Below, one piece after another: positions 36,801 through 48,900 of a stretch of 64,000 nucleotides of DNA. The translations under genes and the position numbers were made by a program. The stretch lies in the NCBI RefSeq assembly GCF_037975245.1, contig NC_092581.1, positions 13,669,303 through 13,733,302 on the forward strand. Direction: 5' to 3'. The number at the start of each line of letters is the position of its first letter. Position 1 is the first letter of the stretch. Origin of the DNA: Apostichopus japonicus. Lineage: Eukaryota; Echinodermata; Holothuroidea; Aspidochirotida; Stichopodidae. The notes under the pieces are model-generated. The model searched no databases. It was given only the letters and a program-made list of their open reading frames with translations, and had not been told where the DNA came from.

Positions 36801-39800
36801 AGTCGCTGAGAGTGAAGAGGCAGAGATCAGAGAGCAGATGACACTACTCAACAGCCGTTGGGAGGCCTTAAGAGTAGCGGCCATGGACAGACAAGCTGTG
36901 TAAGTAATTAAAGCTGTTGAAACATGATATTGACTTCAGACACTGGGTATTCAGTTTTGTTTTTGATTTGAAAGATGCTTAAAAGTCTTGAAACAGTCTC
37001 TATGTGATGGGCTATAGGCTTACGAGGACAATGCAGAACAAAAATTAGTTGATTCATAAATGAATGTCTTTTTGATGCATAATTTTGTGTCAAAGGTCGA
37101 AAGTATGTACTAGAGTGACAAGAGCCATATGGTTATTGGTGCAATTTTGATACAGTGATGTAAAAACCAAGGATTTCCAACATCTGTGTTCCTTTATTGA
37201 TTCCTTGTCTTGACCTCCCTGGACAAGAAGTGTAGCCTAACACACATGATAATAGGTGAACTGATACCTAGGCTAAACCTTTTTTTTATTCATTTTAGAG
37301 GTTAATAACCCTGTTTCCATGACATAAATTACCTATCAATGCAGATGCAATACTTTTTATATAATAATTAGATTAAAATATTTAATAGATCATTTTTAAG
37401 TTATTTTTTAACAATTGAAAATATGATGTTAGAGAAATTCATTGTCAACCAAAGTTTGATATTTTTGTACTGATAACAATATTGAGAGATTTATGGCATT
37501 TGTAAAAATGGCAATAAATACCAAACGTAGTGTTATAGGAGATGTCCCACAAATGTCCCACAAATCAAACAGTGAAGCATTTGTTTCATCAGAGAGTTAA
37601 TGGCGACGTTTCCCCTGGTCTTCCGATAACTTTTATGTTACTCCTCTGGAGATATACCTTACTTAACTCCATTAAACATTTCTGTGTGACTATCGAAGGA
37701 GGTAATGAGTGACAATGCTCTTTTGTAAATCAATTAACTCGTTGACCTTGCGTTTAGGCAAACCCACATCAGGGAAGAGAAGTCTGAGTACATTTTGAAA
37801 TGGTTTTTGATGATGGATTTACTACTACAAAGGTATCTCCATTGAATGGCAGATTGTGGGCCTTCCTCAGATAACCAAGAATTCAAACTGCTATATTGAA
37901 CTTGGCATTTTGTGAAATAAGAGAGTCCATTTCATGTTGGGCATTTCTCAGTGATCCAACATATGGTAACCAAATAGGGGAATCTAGGTTGTAAGAATAG
38001 TTTACATATGGAATCCTTGCGGAACTCGGCATAAAACACCCTGTTACGCAGCAAATATCGCTACAAAATAAGCACATTTCGCGTTAACTCTTTTCATAAC
38101 TTTCAAAGTACAGCACTCAGAAAACTCTTTCTTATGTCATTTTGAAGAATATTGTGTCCTCTTTACAATGATTTGTCGTTATTTATGATGTGTGTGAACT
38201 GAACCCAGTACGTTTTAATCTGTAAAAGTAAAACCACTTCAGAAAGCCATATGCCCCACATAACATACTATTTCATGGATTGTGTCAGTTAGGAGTCAGT
38301 CACAAGTAGCTTGGTATTTAGCTGTTTTTCCTCCTGCCTCATCTAGACTAGCAATTGAGTCAAATTTTGTTTACACATTTCAGGGAGCTGAGAAATACAG
38401 TAGATTTATTGTTAGCAATGGATAGCTGTGGTTGGTGGATAGTGCTATACATATTTCATATTTTGAAATCTAGAAACTGAATACAGCAGATGCCACCCGT
38501 GGTATGCCCTCTGGTGTTCAGGCACAGAACTAGACTATATAGGCTTTGTCATCCTTTACTACACCAACTATTTTGTTATGGGATAAATCTGGTAGACCGT
38601 TAAACTACGCAGCATTTCTTGTAAAAGGTGGATCAGAAAAGTGTCGAAATTTCTGAACTGTTGACAGATTGTTTGTTATTTCTGATATGTCACAGCATAT
38701 GTGCAGTATTCAAATGACTTGCTGCACTTAAATGTTTTCATCCTAGAGCTGTTGCCAGAAACCTAATTCCCGATGGTTCTTTTTTGACGTTGTTGTGAAG
38801 AAGTTTCATTTCATTTGCCAAATACAGGTTAAGTTGCCATTTTTTGTAGCAAATGGGCTTAAAGTACCCTATAAAGAGAAAGTGAATGTTCTTTGTAACA
38901 GAGAGGGCATAAATAATAAAATTGTTTTTTGTATATAGTAATGTTGGTCCTACACATACTTCTTTAAGAGGAATGTTCTTTGGTGATAATAGTAGTACTA
39001 GCCTTTCTTGCATATTCCGAGGCAATAACAATGACCACAGACCTTTAACTTGTTTGGTTCTGGACCACAGATGACAGTTCTCCTAAACGATAAAAACCAA
39101 GGTGCTGGAATTGTTAAACAGTGGCGGAGCGTCCATTCAGTCAGGGGGGGGCGGATGCCCCCCCCCCTGATAGACTCAAATGGACTGCTGGTGCCCTTTT
39201 CAGCTATATACCACTTTTTACTTATTCGCGATTATTGAATTCTTTATTGCGCTCTCATCTACCTATTGACATTTGCCACAATTTGACAGACTCAAATGGA
39301 CTGCTGGCGCCCTTTTCAGCTATATACCACTTTTTACTTATTCGCAATTATTGACTTTTTTATTGCGCTCTCATCTACCTATTGACATTTGCAACATTTT
39401 GTTGGTGTAATTTGGTGATGACACCTATTTATTCTTCGTTTATCTGCAAATTAGCCAGGCCCGGAAAGGGTCATTTCCGGCGATCTAGGGTGTATCTTTA
39501 CTCAAAAAATTTCTGTACGCTACGTGCCAACCAGTGGTGGCGCTCCGCTTAGATAGTGTCCAGAGCCGTATATAGCTCTGATAGTGTCGATGGCGCCCCT
39601 ACAGTCCATTCTCGCCCCTCCTGACCAATACCCCTAGCTCCGCCACTGCTGTTTAACCTCTCCTTCTTTCTAAATATCTTGCAGGCTCCATGAGGTCTTG
39701 ATGGACCTTCAGAAGAAACAGCTTGATGACCTGAATGTGTGGTTGAACAAGATGGAAGAGAGTATCGCTGTAGAGGCAGAGGTGGGAGCCAGCCTAGAAG

Positions 39801-42800
39801 ATGTCAAAAGTCAAATTGAAAATCATAAGGTAATAATAACAAATCGTCCACAATTCATCCATTTATTGAAAACTGTTGCAAAGGAGTATCTTGTTTCTTC
39901 TAAACACTTAATAATGTATCTATAACCTCGCACAGAATATGTTATCGTTCGTAACATTCCGTAACTTTTTGACTGTTTATTGAAGACAATTTTTGTTTTG
40001 CCCCAGAGAGTTATGTGCAAATGAGAGTAGATGTGCAAACATACGAAAGTATCGTGGGCGAAGGTTAACTCTTGATAACTGTGATGGTTAACTTTCTCTA
40101 CAGTGGTATTAAATGTTAAAATAATGCAAAAACCTGGAAAATACATCTGATATACAAAAATTTGCTGTGCCAATTATTACTCACCCGATACATTGCTTGG
40201 TGGTTATGAAGGGGCAGTGAAGGGGTCGGTTCAAGAAGTGCACAAGCTCTCGTCTCGTGTGGTTTTTCGTTGGGGTTAAAATGTTGTATATTTGATTTCC
40301 CATTTATTTGTTATTGTTGTAAAGAGTTTGAAACCCACTTCACTGTTTCCTGGTTAAACATGTATGCTGAAGTGTAAGCTATTGTGAATCAAGTACTATT
40401 AACGCAGTTTGCACTTCTTTACAAGTAACGATTTTCGATAGCACCAAACAGTCTCTTCAACCCTCGAATTTTATCGAGTAGCCCCATCTTTACCTGAATC
40501 AAGATATTCAATTTTATGTAGACCAGTTTCAGATGTTTTAAATGCGCTCCATGGATAGTGCAATCTCTTCGAATTATACTCCCCAAGATTGAAAGTTGAC
40601 GTAACTTTACCTACATGAGAGGCGAGACAAATTTACTCTGCCGTAATGAGATTGACACCTTGTTACTTGTGTTACTGTTATCATAGGTATCAGTCATCTA
40701 ACCTTACAGTAATTTGGGGCGTAGAATCGATCAGAAATTTATCCGACACTTTTTGTGAGCTTTTAACTTGTAGTTTGCCGTCTACCGTTGTATTGAAAGT
40801 AGTTTTCCCATTGTCCTCCTTTTTTCCCTTCAATTTTGCCCCCGTGTGTTTGGAGACACGATAATTAAATCAAATGAAATTGAACTGGTTTGTTGTTACC
40901 GAAGCTGAGGCAATGGCTTATGTCTTCAGATAGCACATTTTTTAACACAAATTTTGGTCTGGATAGGGGATAATTTGAGTATTAGTTTTGAAGTCTCTGG
41001 ATTTTGTCCCTTTTAATAATACTATGGTTCCTGAGTATAAAAAGGGTTATACCTCTTTGGACTTGTATAACATTTTGACCCTTTTGTGTAGCATTATACT
41101 AGTTGAATTGCTGCCTGTGGGACTTGTAAACATTACAGATATGCAGGTCTAGCTGCATTGTTTACTTTGTGTTTGGAAATTATGTCATTGCTAATATCAA
41201 TGATGATTCTTGTTTTTCACCTCTAAACAATCCAGTCATACTTACAGTTTGAAATCTTTATTTTGAGTTTCGTTGCATTACGCAGCATTCAAATTGTGGT
41301 GGGAAATATTGCACAGACTATTTCTTATCCATCAAAATTAGATCAATCAAAATGTGATTGATCAAAAATACATCATGCACATCTACAAAACTGTTTGGCT
41401 TCTTTCATAAATGTTTTTTTGAATAGAATTTGAAAATATTAAAAACGTTTTGACTGCAGTATACCTACAATGTTGTGTCCAGTATAAGGTGTCTTTGTTA
41501 CACTAAATAATGTGCATGTGTCATTTGAACTGTTGTATCCTAATAGTGTTAAGAAGTGTAAAATAGTTTGTATCGAAAAAAAACCAGAACACAGTTGATA
41601 ATATTACTTAAAGATTTGGCTAAAAAAACTGAACTATCCTTGGTGTCGTCATTTGCATATGTGTTCAGGGCTCTCACAGTATGTTACAAGGCTACCACAA
41701 TTTTCTACAAGTGGTCAAAACAGAAACAATCACATTGTGAAATAAAAAATTGAGCACTCTGTATGGTATTTTGCTGAATTCTGAAATATCCTGGATGTAT
41801 TTTCTATAATTTATTGTTCAGTGTTAATATGATCTCAATCATTCTAAACATGAAATAAACATTTAAAGTATCCAGCGCACTTCCGCTCTCATACCTTTGA
41901 TAATAAGATTTTGTTTGCCCCTTTGACTGATAAATGATACAATGGGATGATGTGATATTAGTAAGGTTTGCTTTTCAGTCAATACTAAAAATCAGTGCTA
42001 TTCATTGTGGTTAGTAACGACTTCAAAACTGATGAAAATTTATCTTGTGTTAGTTCGAAAAGTATCGGTGGGATGATTTAACTTCCAGAAACACGTAAAA
42101 AGAGAACTAATTAACACAGACAGATTAAAACAAGAACATATTATCTCTAATTAGTTTGTTAATTCTTGTAAGCCTGCCAGTAACTTGTCAATTTGGTTTA
42201 CCGGCCGGATCTTCTCATTTCATTAATCCTTCGAGATGAAAAGTAGACGGCGCATGTTTATTCATGAGGTGTCAGTTGCAAAATGGTGGAATCAAGCCCC
42301 ATTATTTAAATTTAGTCGAACGGGAAATGTGTCTTGACTGATGGATTAATCGATTGATTGTTTCTTTTTTTGATTTAATAATTAAGTACAAACTTTATTG
42401 TCAGATTTGTTCTTCTCATTACTTCTAGACCTTGCAAGCGGAACTCGAAAATGAACAAAAGAAAGTGAACTCGCTCTCTCACATGGTGGTTGTTGTGGAC
42501 GAAGTGTCGTCAGAAAATGGTAAGAACATCTCTACTTTCTTTTCATAACATCTTTATTACTACATCAAATTTGTTTGTTCGTTGAAAGGAGATGAGATTT
42601 TAACCAAAAGTAAAGAAACGCATCTGTTGTTCTTGCTTTAGTAATATATGAAACTGAAGTAATAGTTATACATGTTCAAAGTTTCTGCTGAGATCATCTG
42701 CTGGGATGGAAGATAGTCTAAATTTAAGCTTCCATCCATTAAATGAGACTTGAAAAACAAAGCAATTGTAAATTTTGATTGAAATTAATGAATCACATTA

Positions 42801-45800
42801 ATTATAAAATTACTCATTTATGTTTTATATTACTTCTGATTATTGAAGGAGTTTCCAAATATTTCTTGGTAAATTTACCTTATGATGATACTGTCATTTT
42901 AGACTGCCAGACATCAATCAAGCATGATATAAGGGTGCGTAGGAGGGGGTGTGGGACAGAATCGACATAATTTGATCCGTTTTAAGAGTTGGCGATCTCA
43001 TGTTAACTTTGACGTACTCTTCATCAGCTACTATTGAGCTTGAGGAACAGCTGACCAGCCTTGGCGAGCGATGGGCTCAAGTGTGCGAGTGGACCACCAA
43101 CCGTTTCACAACCCTTCAAAATCTCCTCCAGGACTGGAATGGTTTCGAAAGGGAGAAGAAGTCATTCGGAGATTGGTTGACAGAGAAGGAAACCATCCTC
43201 ACGGAGATGACGCTGGTTAGAGTCGAAACCAAAGATGACATTCTCTCCAGAGCCAAAGAGCTGAAGGTAAGATATTCATGCGGCAAAAAGTGTTGAAAGT
43301 TTTTATTAGTGTGAGCATTTGTAGTTAATACCATGAAAGATGGAACAAGTAGTGATTGAAACAAAACAGCAGGTCATATTGTAAAAATGGAATTAGTTTC
43401 TTGAAAACCTTTTCCTTCATCCCTTTCTTGTTTTTTGTTTGTGTTTGTTCTCAGTAATTATTCCTTGGCTTTATGAAAAGGGAGACTGCTTGTAAGAGCA
43501 TTGCTTCTGCAGTCCTCCTCCACCTCTTTGTATAATGGAATGAATAAAGTTCATCATGGATACATTATTATATGTGATAGCATGGTGGCCAATTGGCTAA
43601 GGCGTCGGACTCGTGATCCAAGGATTGCTGGTTCGATTCCTGCCTAGTTTATTACGTTGTGTCTTTGGGCAAGATGCTTTATCTCACTTGCCTCTCTCCA
43701 CCAAGGGGTTAAATGGGTACCTGTGAGGTAACTTGTCATTGGGCACAGTATATAACTGCTGCCGACTGGGAGGGACAGGTTATCATTCACCAGGGGTAAT
43801 ATAATGTCTGTAAAGCGCTTTGAGACCTATCGCTGGTATAAAGCGCTATATATAAAAAGCAAATATTATTATTATTATATCAAACTATGCTATAACCTCA
43901 GGAAGACATTTTCTTATAAGGACAGCCAATTTGAAATACTTGTAGCCCAGAAGGGCAGCAAAATGCACCTGGCCAAACTATTTTAGCGGTAAAAAAAAAC
44001 TGATGGCATTTGCAGAGTGAAAGTATATCAATATTAAAACTTCATACATCATACTTTGGTTTCAAACATTTATATTCCTTGCAAGACTCTGGAATAATAT
44101 CACAATGACAAGTTTCCATCATGAGAAGAGTCACGCAGCAATTGTTGTTGTTGTTTACATTATTATTTGTAGGTTCTGGAACAGGATTTAGAAGTTCAGC
44201 ATAAAGAGTTTGACAGACTCAACAATGCCGCCCAAGCGCTAGCAAACTCCTTGACCAAAATCAGTACTGACCATACGTCTCTAGAGTCCGTCCAAAACAC
44301 ACTCGATGAGTACTCGCAAAGATGGGACAACTTAGTCCAACAGATGGAGGAACAGTCCAAAGAGGTATGTCTTTTGACACAAAGAGGTATGTCTTTTGAG
44401 AGCGTGGTGGCCAATTGGCTAAGGCGTCGGACTCGTGATCCAAGGATTGCTGGTTCGGTTCCTGCCTAGTTTATTACGTTGTGTCTTTGGGCAAGATGCT
44501 TTATCTCACTTGCCTCTCTCCACCAAGGGGTTAAATGGGTACCTGTGAGGTAACTTGTCATTGGGCGCAGTATATAACTGCTGCCGACTGGAGGGATTGT
44601 CACTGGGACAGGTTATCATTGACCAGGGGTAATATATATAACGTCTGTAAAGCGCTTTGACACCTATCGCTGGTATGCAAATATAAAATAAAAAAAATAT
44701 TAAATATCTTAGGAACTTCAGGAGAAAGTTTTCTTTTTCTAGTTTTGATGCAACATCTTAGTCTTACAGTTAAAGGAAACAGGATAACACCTTTCCAACT
44801 TTTGACCAGTTGGAAATGTGTAACATGCATGTATCTATGCAATAAGACAGTGGTGCTAGTTGAGTCGGGTCAAAGTTTAGGGAACATGGCAAGGTTTAGT
44901 GTGAAACTTGATCCATGTTGGAATCCTAGACAACGGCTTATATCAAAGCTTCACTTGGAGACATTTTATTCAGAGAATAATGAGACACACAAATTAACTT
45001 TTGTCGCTCACAATTTCAGATGTCAGATTATGAATGTAAAAACCCTCTGTTAGTGAAAAAAATAATGTCATTTTCTCCATGGTTTGGTTCAAAAAGAAAT
45101 GTTGGTTAAAACTTTTGTCATCATTTATAGCAATTTGGAGACACATAAAGAAAAGAAGAAAAATAGTGAGATTTCCTGTACCAAACATGCAGTTTTGATT
45201 TACAGGCTAATAAATCCGTCCAATTTCTTTCTTTGTTAGGTGGCTCAGTTTCTCTCGGAGCAGACCGTCATGGCAGAGGTGACGAGTGTCGAGTCTTCGT
45301 CTCCAGTCTTGAAGAGACCGAGTGAAGATCTGGTCCTGAAGAAGCAGTTTGATGGAGAACTAGACAGCTTGGTGACCTGGTTGGAGGACACTGAACAAGT
45401 CATATGTTCCTCTGGAGAACCCACACCTGATGACCCATCCCTCAACGACCAAATTCAAATTTTTGCCGTGAGTAGCACCATCGGTGTTTGCCCCCTTCCC
45501 ACTGGCAACTCCCCACCCCCAAGAAAAACAAAGATTTAAAAATACACGTAAGAGTTTTGTAGCTAAGGTCACTAGATTTGTAGGACATGTTTTCCTGCAG
45601 TGCCACAATTTAGATACTCATTATTAGAGTTGTCATTTGTAGTCGGCAGAAGTAAAATTTGGAAAATAAGGTAACTTAAAAAAAAGCAATGCTTGGATGA
45701 GTTCTTCAGAACCTCATAGGTAGATCCACCATTATGAGTATGAAACGGGCGCTTTGGAAGCCTGTCACAAATGTGGAGGACTTGTGCCACGTGTGTCACC

Positions 45801-45900
45801 CCCATCCTCCATCCCTCTCTCCATCCCTCCCTCCCTCCCTCCTGGTTCTACTACTCCTCTTGTAAATAGGTGTTGAATTGAGAAGTAGCACTTAGTAGAT

Positions 45901-45962
<62 letters not shown>

Positions 45963-48900
45963 CTATACGTTAAAATGTGATAAAAAATCACTTTCCATGT
46001 CGCCTTGTTCACTGAATAAACAGAGAGGGATGAAAGTTTCATTAATGTAAGATATTAATGACTTTGTAAAGTTATACAAAGTACTTTAGCTCCACCAACA
46101 AGTGCACCCCCTGTCTCTCTGCACGGAAGCATCCGCGAAGTCATTTACGATCGGATTCTGCGAAGGTAGAACAACAAAAAAGGGCATCTGTGTGCTTTTG
46201 GGGAAGTAGATCAGTTTGGTTCACCCTTGGCTTTATACTATATTTGAACTTCCCTGAGAGACCAATTATATTTACATTATGGATCGCCTCCTCTTGGAGC
46301 GTACCTCAAAGAAAGGTATTGATTTATCGACGAGAGAAACAGGGCAGGTATCGTGGAAAGCTGATAGAAGGGGGGCCGTTATATAAACATCTCAGAATGC
46401 TTCATGGCGAGTGTGTTCTGTCAGCTGCATAAATGTTCAATATTTGTAATATTCAAACTCCTCGGCATGAGACTTGATGTCTTGGGGATAGATGAGAGAA
46501 GCTTGGCCAACGGCCCCCCCTTCATAACAACATTTGGAGTTTTGGCATCGATATTGATACATTTTTCAAAACTATTTGATTCTGAAAACCCACAACATTG
46601 TAGGTCATATGCTTCTTTAGGTCAAGCTTCTTTTGAAATAATGAAGTGATAAGTAAAACAAAACACTAGTTCTGTGTTTTAATGTAATTAATACTAATAT
46701 GAAACAGTGATATGAAGTTTCAATGAAATTTTAATTATCTTGCATTTGGTGGGAAAAAAGTCTAGCGGTGCTTTTCCGTTAGATCATTAATAGAAGAACA
46801 GGCCTCTTTAAGTTTGGTTGCGTTACTAATGAATACAGATGGCGTAAATGTTACATAACATGAAGTTTCATCAGTTTCATCAAATAAATTTGTATATCAA
46901 AATTTAGATTGCCGTTAATCCAAGTCACCACCCTCTTGAGATTTAAACGTTGTCATTAACTAATGATTTCATGTAATGAATATTCATGTAATGAATATTC
47001 ATGTAATGAATATTCATGTAATGAATATTCATTACATGAGTCAATACTTTCTCTTCCTCTCTTGTCAGTATCAGTCATATTCTTTAAAAAAAAAAACCAT
47101 CATGTTGTAAGGTTTCAGAGTTTCTCATTTTCTTCATCTGTTTTTATTTGAAGTGAGACTTGACCAGTCAAGCGAAGTGAAACAACTTGATGATGATACA
47201 AGTTGAGTGTTGATTTAATAAAGCAGCAGATACTAGAGCATAATGGAAACTTCAAACCAGCTTTTGTTTGGAAAAAAAAAGGACAAAACCAGCTTGTACA
47301 TTCATCTTTCTTTAATACTGTTCTTCACTATATTAACTCAGTGTGTTGATTTCATGAGATGTGGTTCCAAAGATTTCTTTAGATTTTGTTGGAATAACTG
47401 AGCATGTGTATTATCTTCCTCGTCAGACTTTGGACAGTGGACTTAGAGAGAGAACTATGAGGGTGAAAACAGTATCAGAGCTCGGAAATAAGCTGATCAA
47501 CCTCACCCAGAAAGGTGAGCTTATGTATGAGTGAATCCTTGCATGAGGGGTCCCATCTTCATATAGCTGAGGGGTGGGGGTGGGTCCATCTTGTGACAGC
47601 TGAGAGTGTCCATCATCTAATAGCTTAGGGGTCCGTCTTGTGACTGATAAATGTCCCAGTTACATTGTAAACCAAACAGGTTTTTTGTGCAATATTGAAA
47701 CCTTTCAATAGACTAGTTTGCCCACAATGTACATCATTTACTTTCTCTCCTACCCTGTCAGTGAGGAAGACAGCACTTTCTACGTCACCAAACACAGTTT
47801 AGTCAGGGTCCTTCATAGTAAAGTTTGGTAACTCCCTTATAAAGTACCAACAGTCACATCTACTTGCTTCTGTTCTTAACAGAGATGCCAAAATTGTCAC
47901 AAAGTTGGCTCCTTTATTCTACAAGAACATTTATGTGGGTTATAGATTCTCATTCAGTCGTATTTACATGCCTTCTTTGAAATCAATGTTTTATTTTTTC
48001 GTCTGCCTATCCTCTGCACTGTTAGGGGGATGATGAAGTGGTATTTCATTGATTTTTATGTCCACCAGAGGCCTCACATTAAAGCAACTACTTCAAATAT
48101 TGAGTGGTGGGGTGTTTGCAAGTTTGGCATGAAAGCCATCTATCAATCTGAAAGGGGTGAAGATCTTGATGGGGGTTGTAACAAGTCTCAAGAAAACATG
48201 TTGGTAAAAAAGTTAATGTAAGAGCATAAAAAAATGGGAATATAAAAGGGAAGATTAAGATTATTTATGCAAGGAGAGAAGATTTTAAAAGGAGAAAATT
48301 CACCATGCCTAAACGGAATCAACATACTCCTTCCCATGATCAAATATTGTAGTATTGGAATGAATGGGAAAAAATTGCCATGAAATAGCTAGCGTTTCAT
48401 GTTTGCTTGCAAGATTTTATTTGAGAATTATGTAACATGTGCAATTGGAGATTTGAGATTTGTAAAGGAAGTAAAGGAATTATTATTTTTTTATTCTTTT
48501 ACATGATAATGTACTTGTATCACCAGGAGGAGACAGTCCAGTGACCATTAAAGACACCCTTGAGAAATTTAGAGAAAGATGGGAGGGGGTGACAGGCCTC
48601 CTGGAAGATAGGAAGAAAAAGTTGAATCAGGCGACCATCCACAAAGAGTTTCTGGACGAACTAAGGCGACTGAAGGAAGTGTTGGATGGCGTAGAGAGAT
48701 GGCTCAGCGAGCAGAAGGCACCGGAGAAAGATGTCGAAGAGATGGAAGAGATGTTGAATCAATGCAGGGTAAGAAAGGCAGAAGAGGTGATGGAGAAAAT
48801 GGTCATGGAAATTTTTTGGTGCTTGCTAGAAAGAAAGAGAGGAGAGAAGCACTTATTCACAGCTAAGCATGAAATTTGCACCATGGGTAATATTAAGCTG

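Larger units (their letters stand above)
45468..47426 (+). other. Intron with TA and palindromic repeats
   Basis: 2.0 kb. Holds a CCT/CCAT-rich stretch at 45795-45843, (TA)n at 45904-45958 and the 15-bp palindromic array at 46970-47038. Confidence 0.75.

Noticed and set aside
43579-43650. tRNA gene (A and B boxes present)
   Set aside because: The same sequence occurs in three copies followed by a shared 3' domain and tail, so it is a SINE head.
46970-47038. Possible CRISPR-like repeat array
   Set aside because: The units are contiguous with no spacers, and the genome is eukaryotic.
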